Below are positions 58,087 through 64,000 of a stretch of DNA of 64,000 nucleotides, piece by piece (within the stretch, counting starts at the first letter, position 1; each line of letters opens with the position of its first letter). The translations under genes were made by a program, and so were the position numbers. The DNA is from Streptacidiphilus sp. P02-A3a (lineage in GTDB: Bacteria; Actinomycetota; Actinomycetes; Streptomycetales; Streptomycetaceae). The stretch covers positions 3,295,922-3,359,921 of the forward strand of contig NZ_CP048289.1 of the NCBI RefSeq assembly GCF_014084105.1, in the 5' to 3' direction. Below the pieces are notes generated by a model. It had not been told where the DNA came from. It searched no databases and saw only the letters and a list, made by a program, of their open reading frames with translations.

Positions 58087-59313
58087 ATGTATGCCTGGCC
58101 CGCCACTGAGGTTCCCGCGCTCCCCGGTCAGGGGAACCCCCTGCGCATCTACGACACCGCCACCGGGGGGCTGCGGACCACCGCGCCCGGTCCCACGGCC
58201 GGTCTCTACGTCTGCGGCATCACGCCCTACGACGCCACCCACCTCGGCCACGCCGCCACCTACAACACCTTTGACCTGGTCCAGCGGATCTGGCGGGACA
58301 ACGGCCACGACGTGGTCTACGTCCAGAACGTCACCGACGTCGACGACCCGCTGCTGGAGCGGGCCATCGCCACCGGCGAGGACTGGACGGTCCTCGCCGA
58401 GCGTGAGACCGCGCTGTTCCGCGAGGACATGACCGCGCTGCGGATGCTCGCCCCGGCGCACTACATCGGCGCGGTCGAGGCGATCCCCTCGATAGTGCCC
58501 CTGGTCAAGGACCTGCTGGCGCAGGGCGCCGCCTACGAGCTCGACGGCGACATCTACTTCTCCATCGGCTCCGACCCGCACTTCGGCGAGGTCTCCCGGC
58601 TCAGCCCCGAGCAGATGCTGCACTTCTTCGGCGAGCGCGGCGGCGACCCGGACCGTCCGGGCAAGAAGCACCGGCTCGACCCGCTGCTGTGGCTGGCCGC
58701 CCGCCCCGGCGAGCCCGCCTGGGAGACCGAGCTCGGCCACGGCCGCCCCGGCTGGCACATCGAGTGCGTCGCGATCGCGCTCGGCCACCTCGGCATGGGC
58801 TTCGACATCCAGGGCGGCGGCAGCGACCTCGTCTTCCCGCACCACGAGATGGGCGCCTCGCACGCCCAGGTCGCCACCGGCAGCCACCCCTTCGCGCAGG
58901 CCTACGTGCACGCCGGGATGGTCGGCCTGGACGGCGAGAAGATGTCCAAGTCGCGCGGGAACCTGGTGTTCGTCTCCAAGCTCCGGCGGGACGGCGTGGA
59001 CCCGGGCGCGATCCGGCTCGCCCTGCTCGCCCACCACTACCGCAGCGACTGGGAGTGGACCGGCGCCGACCTGCTCCGCGCCCAGGACCGGCTCGCCCGC
59101 TGGCGGGCCGCCGTGTCCCGGCCGGACGGCCCGGACGCGACCGCGCTGCTCGCCGAGGTCCGCGCGGCCCTCGCCGACGACCTGGACGCGCCGCGCGCGC
59201 TGGCCGTGATCGACCTCTGGGCGGCCGAGCAGGAGGCCAACGGCGGCTCCGACACCGGCGCCCCCGGCGTGGTCTCGCGGACCGTGGACGCGCTGCTCGG
59301 CGTCGCGCTCTGA
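58087..59313 (+). CDS. mshC: L-cysteine:1D-myo-inositol 2-amino-2-deoxy-alpha-D-glucopyranoside ligase
   Basis: 408 residues from ATG 58087. MshC joins cysteine to GlcN-inositol with ATP, the penultimate step of mycothiol synthesis. It is a class I cysteinyl-tRNA-synthetase relative: [26 protein letters not shown] includes the HIGH-like motif with the zinc Cys, [33 protein letters not shown] binds zinc, and [10 protein letters not shown] is the KMSKS loop. The anticodon domain of true CysRS is absent, and the length fits MshC. A terminator-like hairpin follows at once. Mycothiol production marks the organism as an actinobacterium. Confidence 0.97.
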   Translation: MYAWPATEVPALPGQGNPLRIYDTATGGLRTTAPGPTAGLYVCGITPYDATHLGHAATYNTFDLVQRIWRDNGHDVVYVQNVTDVDDPLLERAIATGEDWTVLAERETALFREDMTALRMLAPAHYIGAVEAIPSIVPLVKDLLAQGAAYELDGDIYFSIGSDPHFGEVSRLSPEQMLHFFGERGGDPDRPGKKHRLDPLLWLAARPGEPAWETELGHGRPGWHIECVAIALGHLGMGFDIQGGGSDLVFPHHEMGASHAQVATGSHPFAQAYVHAGMVGLDGEKMSKSRGNLVFVSKLRRDGVDPGAIRLALLAHHYRSDWEWTGADLLRAQDRLARWRAAVSRPDGPDATALLAEVRAALADDLDAPRALAVIDLWAAEQEANGGSDTGAPGVVSRTVDALLGVAL

Positions 59314-59318
59314 CACCC

Positions 59319-59354
59319 GGCCGGGTCGGTCCGCGACAGCGGCCCGACCCGGCC
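59319..59354. terminator. hairpin after mshC
   Basis: GGCCGGGTCGG pairs perfectly with CCGACCCGGCC across a 14-base loop, 5 bases after the mshC stop and before a convergent gene. Confidence 0.7.
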
Positions 59355-59419
59355 CCGGCCGTCGGTTTCGGGCCTCGGTTCCGGGCCCCGGTTCCGGCTC
59401 CGGTCGGGGGTGGTCCGGG

Positions 59420-60634
59420 TCAGTCGGGCTCGGGCGCGCCCGACGGCGCCGGGACCGGGTCACCCACCGGTGCGTCCGGCCGGGTCCGCGCGGGCGCGCC
59501 GTAGGTGCGGCCCTTCCAGGCCGCGCCCCGGCCCTGCCAGTGCCGCACCGCCGAGTCCACCGTCATCAGCAGGTACAGCCCCGCGGTGAACGGCAGCAGC
59601 AGCGCCTCGGCCGCCGGACGGCCGTAGTACGCCAGCATCGGCCGGAAGGTCAGCGCCATCAGCGCCCAGGCGACGGCCGCGGGCACGGCCGCCCCGGCGT
59701 CCCCCGCCAGCAGACCGGCGACCAGCGCCACCGGCGGCACCAGGTACACCAGCGCCAGCCCCAGCACCGTGCCCGCCAGCAGCGGCACCGAGTGCCGCAG
59801 CTGCGCGTACGCGCTGCGGGAGACCATCCGCCACAGCTGCGCCAGCTCCGGGTACGGGCGGACGCTGTCCACCTGCTCGGCCAGGCCCAGCCAGGTCCGG
59901 CCGCCGTCGCGCTTCACCAGCCGCGCCAGGTTCACGTCGTCGATCACCGCGCCGCGGATCGCGGCCACCCCGCCCGCCCGCTCCAGCGCCTCCCGACGCA
60001 CCAGCGTGCAGCCCCCGGCCGCCGCCGCCGTCCGCGCGCCGGGGCGGTTGCTCCGCCGGAACGGGTACAGCTGGGCGAAGAAGTAGACGAACGCCGGGAC
60101 GATCAGCCGCTCCCAGCGGGTCTCCGTGCGCAGCCGCGCCATCTGCGAGACCAGGTCGAGCCGGTTCGACTCGGCCGCGGCGACCAGCTGCGCCAGCGAG
60201 TCCGGGCCGTGCGCGATATCGGCGTCGGTGAGCAGCAGGTACTCCGCCTCCCCGGCCAGCTCCACGCCGTGCCGCAGCGCCCAGAGCTTCCCGGTCCAGC
60301 CCGGCGGCGGCTCGCCCGGCGAGGCCACCGTCAGCGGCAGCAGCCCGGGGGCGGCGAGGCCGCGGGCCAGCGCGCCGGTGCCGTCGCTGCTGCCGTCGTC
60401 CACCAGGATCACCCGGGCCGGGCCCGGGTAGCGCTGCGCCAGCAGCGACGGCAGGCTCAGCGGCAGCACCTCCGCCTCGTCCCGGGCCGGGACCACCAGC
60501 GCCACCTCGGGCCAGCGGGCCGGCGCGGAGCGTTCCGGCAAGCGGACGTCGGTACGCCAGAACCAGCCCTGGCAGCAGGTCAGCCACAGCCAGGAGAGCA
60601 GGGACACGGAGGCGATGATCGCGAGTACGGACAC
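59420..60634 (-). CDS. hpnB: HpnB-type glycosyltransferase (hopene-associated, GT2)
   Basis: 404 residues. An N-terminal membrane helix (AIIASVSLLSWLWLTC) precedes a GT2 domain: EVALVVPARDEAEVLPLSLPSLLAQRYPGPARVILVDDGSSDGTG, PPGWTGKLWALRHGVE, YLLLTDADIAHGPDSL with the DxD metal site, RTETRWERLIVPAFVYFFAQLYPF and AAAAGGCTLVRREALERAGGVAAIRGAVIDDVNLARLVK. Three to four C-terminal helices follow. This pattern is typical of HpnB, proposed to act in hopanoid or terpenoid-lipid modification. No other hopanoid gene is in the window. The GTG start at 60634 has a weak ribosome site. Confidence 0.85.
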   Translation of the reverse strand: MSVLAIIASVSLLSWLWLTCCQGWFWRTDVRLPERSAPARWPEVALVVPARDEAEVLPLSLPSLLAQRYPGPARVILVDDGSSDGTGALARGLAAPGLLPLTVASPGEPPPGWTGKLWALRHGVELAGEAEYLLLTDADIAHGPDSLAQLVAAAESNRLDLVSQMARLRTETRWERLIVPAFVYFFAQLYPFRRSNRPGARTAAAAGGCTLVRREALERAGGVAAIRGAVIDDVNLARLVKRDGGRTWLGLAEQVDSVRPYPELAQLWRMVSRSAYAQLRHSVPLLAGTVLGLALVYLVPPVALVAGLLAGDAGAAVPAAVAWALMALTFRPMLAYYGRPAAEALLLPFTAGLYLLMTVDSAVRHWQGRGAAWKGRTYGAPARTRPDAPVGDPVPAPSGAPEPD

Positions 60635-60709
60635 CGCGCCAGTCTGGCGCACACCGCCCGTCCCGTCACCGAGCACTCGCCGACCGGGCCGCTCCGCGGG
60701 GCCGGGGTC

Positions 60710-60751
60710 GGGCATCGACCAACGGGCATCGACCAACGGGCATCGACTAAG
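60710..60751. repeat. 14-bp tandem repeat, three copies
   Basis: GGGCATCGACCAAC twice, then GGGCATCGACTAAG, ending 10 bases before the racemase-family GTG start. It fills the promoter or leader region between two divergent genes. Confidence 0.9.
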
Positions 60752-60761
60752 GTGAGTCGCT

Positions 60762-61544
60762 GTGAAGATCGCACTGCTGGACTCGGGCATCGGACTGCTC
60801 GCCGCCGCCGCCGCGCTGCGCGAGCTGCGCCCGGACGCCGACCTGGTGCTCACCTGCGACCCGGACGGCATGCCCTGGGGCCCGCGCACCGCCGCCGACG
60901 TCACCGCGCACGCCCTCGACTGCGCCCGCGCCGCCGCCGCGTACCGGCCGGACGCCCTGGTGGTCGCCTGCAACACCGCCTCGGTACACGCGCTGGAGGC
61001 GATCCGGGCGGAGCTGGAGCCCGGGATCCCGGTGATCGGCACCGTCCCCGCGATCAAGCCCGCCGCCGCGACCGGCGGCCCGGTCGCGGTCTGGGCCACC
61101 CCGGCCACCACCGGCAGCGCCTACCAGCGCGGCCTGATCCGCGACTTCGCCGACGGCACGGACGTGGTGGAGGTCCCCTGCTGGGGGATGGCCGAGGCGG
61201 TCGAGCACGCCGACCAGCGGGCCATCGACGAGAGCATCGCCGCCGCCGCCGCGCAGACCCCGCCCGGGACCCGGGCGCTGGTCCTCGGCTGCACCCACTA
61301 CGAACTGGTCGCCGACCGGATCCGGGCCGCGCTCGGCCGCCCGCCGGGCCTGGAGCTGTACGGCTCGGCGCGGGCCGTCGCCGGCCAGGCGCTGCGCCGG
61401 GTAACGCCCGCCGCCGCGGCCGGGCAGGGCGACGGGACGCTGGTGGTGCTGCGCAGCGGCCGGGTCGGCGAACTCCTCCCGGCCTCGCTCGGCTACCGCG
61501 AAGGACGACTGCTGGACACCGCGGCGCTGGCCCCGAGGCCGTAA
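60762..61544 (+). CDS. aspartate/glutamate racemase-family protein
   Basis: 260 residues, GTG start with AAGGTGA just upstream. ALLDSGIGLLAAAAALRELRPDADLVLTCD resembles the glutamate racemase start, VVACNTASVHALEAI holds the first catalytic Cys and RALVLGCTHYELVADRI the second. PVIGTVPAIKPA and VAVWATPATTGSAYQ also match MurI. MurI supplies D-glutamate for cell wall. The usual MurI DSGxGGLT is changed to DSGIGLLA, and this may be a second racemase-like gene rather than the essential one. It acts in the cytoplasm. Confidence 0.8.
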   Translation: MKIALLDSGIGLLAAAAALRELRPDADLVLTCDPDGMPWGPRTAADVTAHALDCARAAAAYRPDALVVACNTASVHALEAIRAELEPGIPVIGTVPAIKPAAATGGPVAVWATPATTGSAYQRGLIRDFADGTDVVEVPCWGMAEAVEHADQRAIDESIAAAAAQTPPGTRALVLGCTHYELVADRIRAALGRPPGLELYGSARAVAGQALRRVTPAAAAGQGDGTLVVLRSGRVGELLPASLGYREGRLLDTAALAPRP

Positions 61545-61593
61545 CCGCCGGTCGGGGCCCGGGTGACGGCCGTCGGCCACCGGCGCTCGGTGG

Positions 61594-62763
61594 CTAGTGG
61601 CCGGGAACCGGCCGCAGCGCGGCGGGCAGGTCGGCCAGGGCCCGGTAGCCGTCGACGGCCATGGTCAGGTCGGCCTCGGCCAGCAGCGACCGCAGCACGT
61701 GCACCACGCCGTCGGTGCCGCCGAGGGCCAGCCCGTAGGCGTACGGGCGGCCGACGCCGACCGCGGTCGCGCCCAGCGCCAGGGCCTTGACGATGTCGGC
61801 GCCGCCGCGCACCCCGGAGTCGAAGAGCACCGGCAGCCCGTCGGCGGCCTCGACCACGCCGGGCAGCGCGTCCAGCGCCGCCAACCCGCCGTTCGCCTGG
61901 CGTCCGCCGTGGTTGGAGACGTAGATCCCGTCGACCCCGGCGTCCTTCGCGCGGCGCGCGTCCTCCGGGTGGCAGATGCCCTTGAGCAGCAGCGGCAGGC
62001 TGGTCAGCGAACGCAGCCAGGGCAGGTCGTCCCAGGTCAGCGGGTTGCCGAAGATCCGGCTGAAGAGAGCGACCACCGCGCCCTGATCCTCCTCCGGGGC
62101 CTTGCCGAGCGCGGCCCGGAACACCGGGTCGGAGGTGTAGTTGGCCAGGCAGTTGCCGCGCAGCTGCGGGAAGTTGCTGGTGGACAGGTCGCGCGGGCGC
62201 CAGCCGGTGACCCAGGTGTCCAGGGTGACCACGATCCCCTTGAAGCCCGCCGCCTCGGCCCGGTGGACCAGGCTGGCGGCCAGCTCGCGGTCGGTCGGGG
62301 TGTACAGCTGGAAGAGGCCGGGGGTGTCGCCGAACTCCTTGGCGACCTCCTCCATCGGGTCGACCGTGAGGGTGGAGGCCACCATCGGCACGCCGGTCAG
62401 CGCGGCGGCCCGGGCGGTGGCCAGGTCGCCGTGGCCGTCCTGGGCGCACAGGCCGAGCACCCCGACCGGGGACATGAACAGCGGGGACGGCAGCCGCAGG
62501 CCGAACAGGTCGACCGAGAGGTCCCGGTCCGCCGCGCCGACCAGTATCCGCGGCACCAGCGCCCAGCGCTCGAAGGCCCGCACGTTGGCGCGCTGGGTGT
62601 GCTCGTCCCCGGCGCCCCCGGCGACGTAGGACCACACCGAGGGCGGCAGCGCCGCCTCGGCCGCCGCCTCCCAACCAGCGAAGGACATCGGGTACTTGGG
62701 CATCACCCCGAACAGACCACTGAGGTAGATCTCGTTCTGGTAGTCGCCGAACTGCTGCCGCAT
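61594..62763 (-). CDS. FMN-dependent alpha-hydroxy-acid oxidase (lactate 2-monooxygenase-like)
   Basis: 389 residues. [48 protein letters not shown] is the typical start; [98 protein letters not shown] (catalytic His in SNHGGR) and [29 protein letters not shown] bind FMN and substrate. It oxidises L-2-hydroxy acids such as lactate. ATG 62763 lies 12 bases after GGAGG; GTG 62769 at 6 bases is an equally good start. Confidence 0.92.
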   Translation of the reverse strand: MRQQFGDYQNEIYLSGLFGVMPKYPMSFAGWEAAAEAALPPSVWSYVAGGAGDEHTQRANVRAFERWALVPRILVGAADRDLSVDLFGLRLPSPLFMSPVGVLGLCAQDGHGDLATARAAALTGVPMVASTLTVDPMEEVAKEFGDTPGLFQLYTPTDRELAASLVHRAEAAGFKGIVVTLDTWVTGWRPRDLSTSNFPQLRGNCLANYTSDPVFRAALGKAPEEDQGAVVALFSRIFGNPLTWDDLPWLRSLTSLPLLLKGICHPEDARRAKDAGVDGIYVSNHGGRQANGGLAALDALPGVVEAADGLPVLFDSGVRGGADIVKALALGATAVGVGRPYAYGLALGGTDGVVHVLRSLLAEADLTMAVDGYRALADLPAALRPVPGH

Positions 62764-62815
62764 GACCACGATCACCCTCCTGCCGGGGCAGGGGCGGATC
62801 GCCCCCGTCCCGACC

Positions 62816-63805
62816 CTAGCCGACCGCGGGGTCCTGGACTCGGACCGCGACCGCGCCGCGCAGCCGCCGCGCGGTCGGGTTCCAGCCGGACAGGACACTG
62901 TCGAACAGACCGCGCGAGGTGCCCGCGTTGACGTGCAGCCGACTGATCCGCAGCGGATCCGGGTGCCCGCCGGCCGCCCCGCGCAGGTCGAACAGCGCGC
63001 CGTCGCTCAGGAACGCGCTGCTGTAGCCAAGCCCGCGCAGCAGCGGCTCGGCCCGACCGTCGAACACCCCGTCCGGATAGGCGAAGGCGCGCGGCTCCGC
63101 GCCGGTCAGCCGGGTCAGCCGGTGGTGGCCGCCCTGGACCTCCTCGCGCAGCGCGTAGTCGTCGCAGGAGTCCAGCCGGGAGTGTCCCAGCGAGTGGTTC
63201 CCCAGCTCGACGCCCGCGCCGCGCAGCGCCAGCAGGTCCGCCGAGGTCAGCTGCGGCGCCCCCGGGGCCTGGCGGGCGGCGGTCACCCGCAGTTCCTCCA
63301 GGCTGCGCCGCCGGTCCGGGTCGGGCAGCGCGGACAGCGCCGCGACCACGCCGCCGGGCGTCCGCGCGGACAGGCCGCGCGCCCGGCCGCCCTGGCCCAC
63401 CAGGTACTCGGCCTCCTGCCACCAGTACGGCTGCTCGGTGTCCACCAGTCCGGCCACGACGAAGGCCACGGCCGGGACCAGCCCGCCGGCCAGTTCGGGC
63501 AGGGCCACCGTGACGGCGGTGCGGTGCCCCAGCTCGAAGCTGACCAGCACGGCGTGGGGAGGAAGCGGCGCGCCCCCGCGAAGCGCCGCTTCCACCTCCG
63601 CCAGGGAGACCGGGCGGGCGGTCCGCCGCAACCGGTCCAGCTGGGCCCGGAAGACCGCCGGATCGGTCAGGTCGCGGAAGGTCAGCACCGCGAGCCTGCG
63701 GGCCGAGCGGCCGCGGGCGTGCGGCGGCGCGGCACGCCGCGCGCGGCTCCGGCCGGGATCGGGATGGGGAACGGGGTGGGGCAGGGTGGTGATCGGCAGT
63801 CGCAC
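62816..63805 (-). CDS. polysaccharide-deacetylase (NodB-fold) protein with altered first motif
   Basis: 329 residues. [36 protein letters not shown] occupies the place of the usual TFDDG strand, but the metal-binding Asp pair is replaced (FELGH). The second motif is intact as [16 protein letters not shown] (HxxxH), and [29 protein letters not shown] matches the NodB motif 3. A basic, Pro-rich N-terminus shows no clear signal. The family removes acetyl groups from chitin- or peptidoglycan-like sugars; loss of motif 1 suggests reduced or changed activity. It is in the same direction as the upstream region of the alpha-hydroxy-acid oxidase, 52 bases apart. Confidence 0.75.
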   Translation of the reverse strand: MRLPITTLPHPVPHPDPGRSRARRAAPPHARGRSARRLAVLTFRDLTDPAVFRAQLDRLRRTARPVSLAEVEAALRGGAPLPPHAVLVSFELGHRTAVTVALPELAGGLVPAVAFVVAGLVDTEQPYWWQEAEYLVGQGGRARGLSARTPGGVVAALSALPDPDRRRSLEELRVTAARQAPGAPQLTSADLLALRGAGVELGNHSLGHSRLDSCDDYALREEVQGGHHRLTRLTGAEPRAFAYPDGVFDGRAEPLLRGLGYSSAFLSDGALFDLRGAAGGHPDPLRISRLHVNAGTSRGLFDSVLSGWNPTARRLRGAVAVRVQDPAVG

Positions 63806-63962
63806 GGACTTCCCTTCCGTCGCGCCGAGCGGCGCCCATGAGGGTGTTCGAGGACGCCGCCGTGTCGCTCAATGTATGAGAAGACCCGCGTCCCCGGGGG
63901 AAGGTTGTACGGCTGGAGGGACGAACTTTCCCGGCGGTGGCGCAGCCGCCACAATGGGACGT

Positions 63963-64000
63963 ATGGCCGACCCGATCACTGACCCCGTGCCCGTCGAACG
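63963..64000 (+). CDS. start of an unidentified gene, cut by the window end
   Basis: ATG 63963 begins MADPITDPVPVE and remains open to the window edge. The 157-base gap before it contains a small inverted repeat (GGCGGTGGCGCAGCCGCC, 63933-63950). Too little is visible to name a product. Confidence 0.4.
   Translation, partial: MADPITDPVPVE

Noticed and set aside
8054-60751. CRISPR-like arrays at the tandem repeats (8054, 26662, 28552, 50325, 60710)
   Set aside because: Units are directly adjacent with no spacers and only 2-7 copies; no cas genes are present.
60762-61544. Calling this gene the essential murI
   Set aside because: Both Cys motifs fit the racemase family, but the N-terminal DSGxGGLT motif is changed and there is no cell-wall gene context.
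1-64000. tRNA or rRNA genes and a natural-product gene cluster
   Set aside because: No cloverleaf-like or rRNA sequence was recognised by eye, and no PKS, NRPS, terpene cyclase or RiPP genes are present; the MFS-flavoenzyme pair alone is not enough.

Overview
The window is a 64 kb piece of a high-GC actinobacterial chromosome, most likely from the Streptomycetaceae. Evidence seen in sequence: very strong G/C third-position bias, frequent GTG starts, 4-base ATGA/GTGA overlaps, and a run histidine phosphatase - DUF3090 protein - SCO1664-family protein - mshC (mycothiol ligase). From memory that run matches the Streptomyces mshC neighbourhood. A Streptacidiphilus- or Kitasatospora-like relative is my guess. 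I saw no rRNA, tRNA or CRISPR array.

Region A (1-31285) is a carbohydrate-utilisation island with a mannose theme. It holds a Gfo/Idh/MocA oxidoreductase end, a full GH38 alpha-mannosidase, a DUF2264 protein, a second GH38 copy lacking its catalytic core, and two ROK regulators; one of these carries an IS630-transposase-like N-terminal half. Two sugar ABC importers follow, each a binding protein plus two permeases with no ATPase. The second is in an operon with a six-hairpin glycosidase and faces a LacI-family gene, with a promoter/operator visible between them. A secreted GH95-like enzyme, a CocE/NonD hydrolase broken in a G-run, a class I mannose-6-phosphate isomerase and a ROK sugar kinase complete the route oligosaccharide -> mannose -> mannose-6-P -> fructose-6-P. 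Several genes here carry internal deletions or frameshifts.

Region B (31286-38968) is a scar zone: a decayed Tn3-family transposase, a two-component system divergent from a two-gene ABC exporter, a resolvase fragment cut by a 92-bp inverted-repeat element (MITE-like), and a secreted PI-PLC-type phosphodiesterase. Region C1 (38969-41659) is one large STAND-type NTPase.

Region C2 (41668-51802) looks like one envelope module run by an ECF sigma factor (SigK-like) and its RskA-type anti-sigma factor. It contains two TatA paralogues, a TatB paralogue (no TatC), two ferritin-like Tat proteins, a cupredoxin lipoprotein, a small membrane protein, a DUF4331 protein with partners, a PRC-barrel protein and a cyclopropane-fatty-acid synthase. 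Four spaced motifs of the form C(C/A)(A/G/T)TCC-N16/17-CGAA(T/G) sit in exactly the two divergent intergenic regions that should drive it. I consider this the best candidate for a poorly described system in the window.

Region D (52068-64000) is mostly core-like: an MFS transporter plus acyl-CoA-dehydrogenase-like flavoenzyme pair, the mshC cluster, an HpnB-type glycosyltransferase, a glutamate/aspartate racemase-family protein, an FMN-dependent alpha-hydroxy-acid oxidase, a divergent polysaccharide deacetylase, and the first codons of a further gene.
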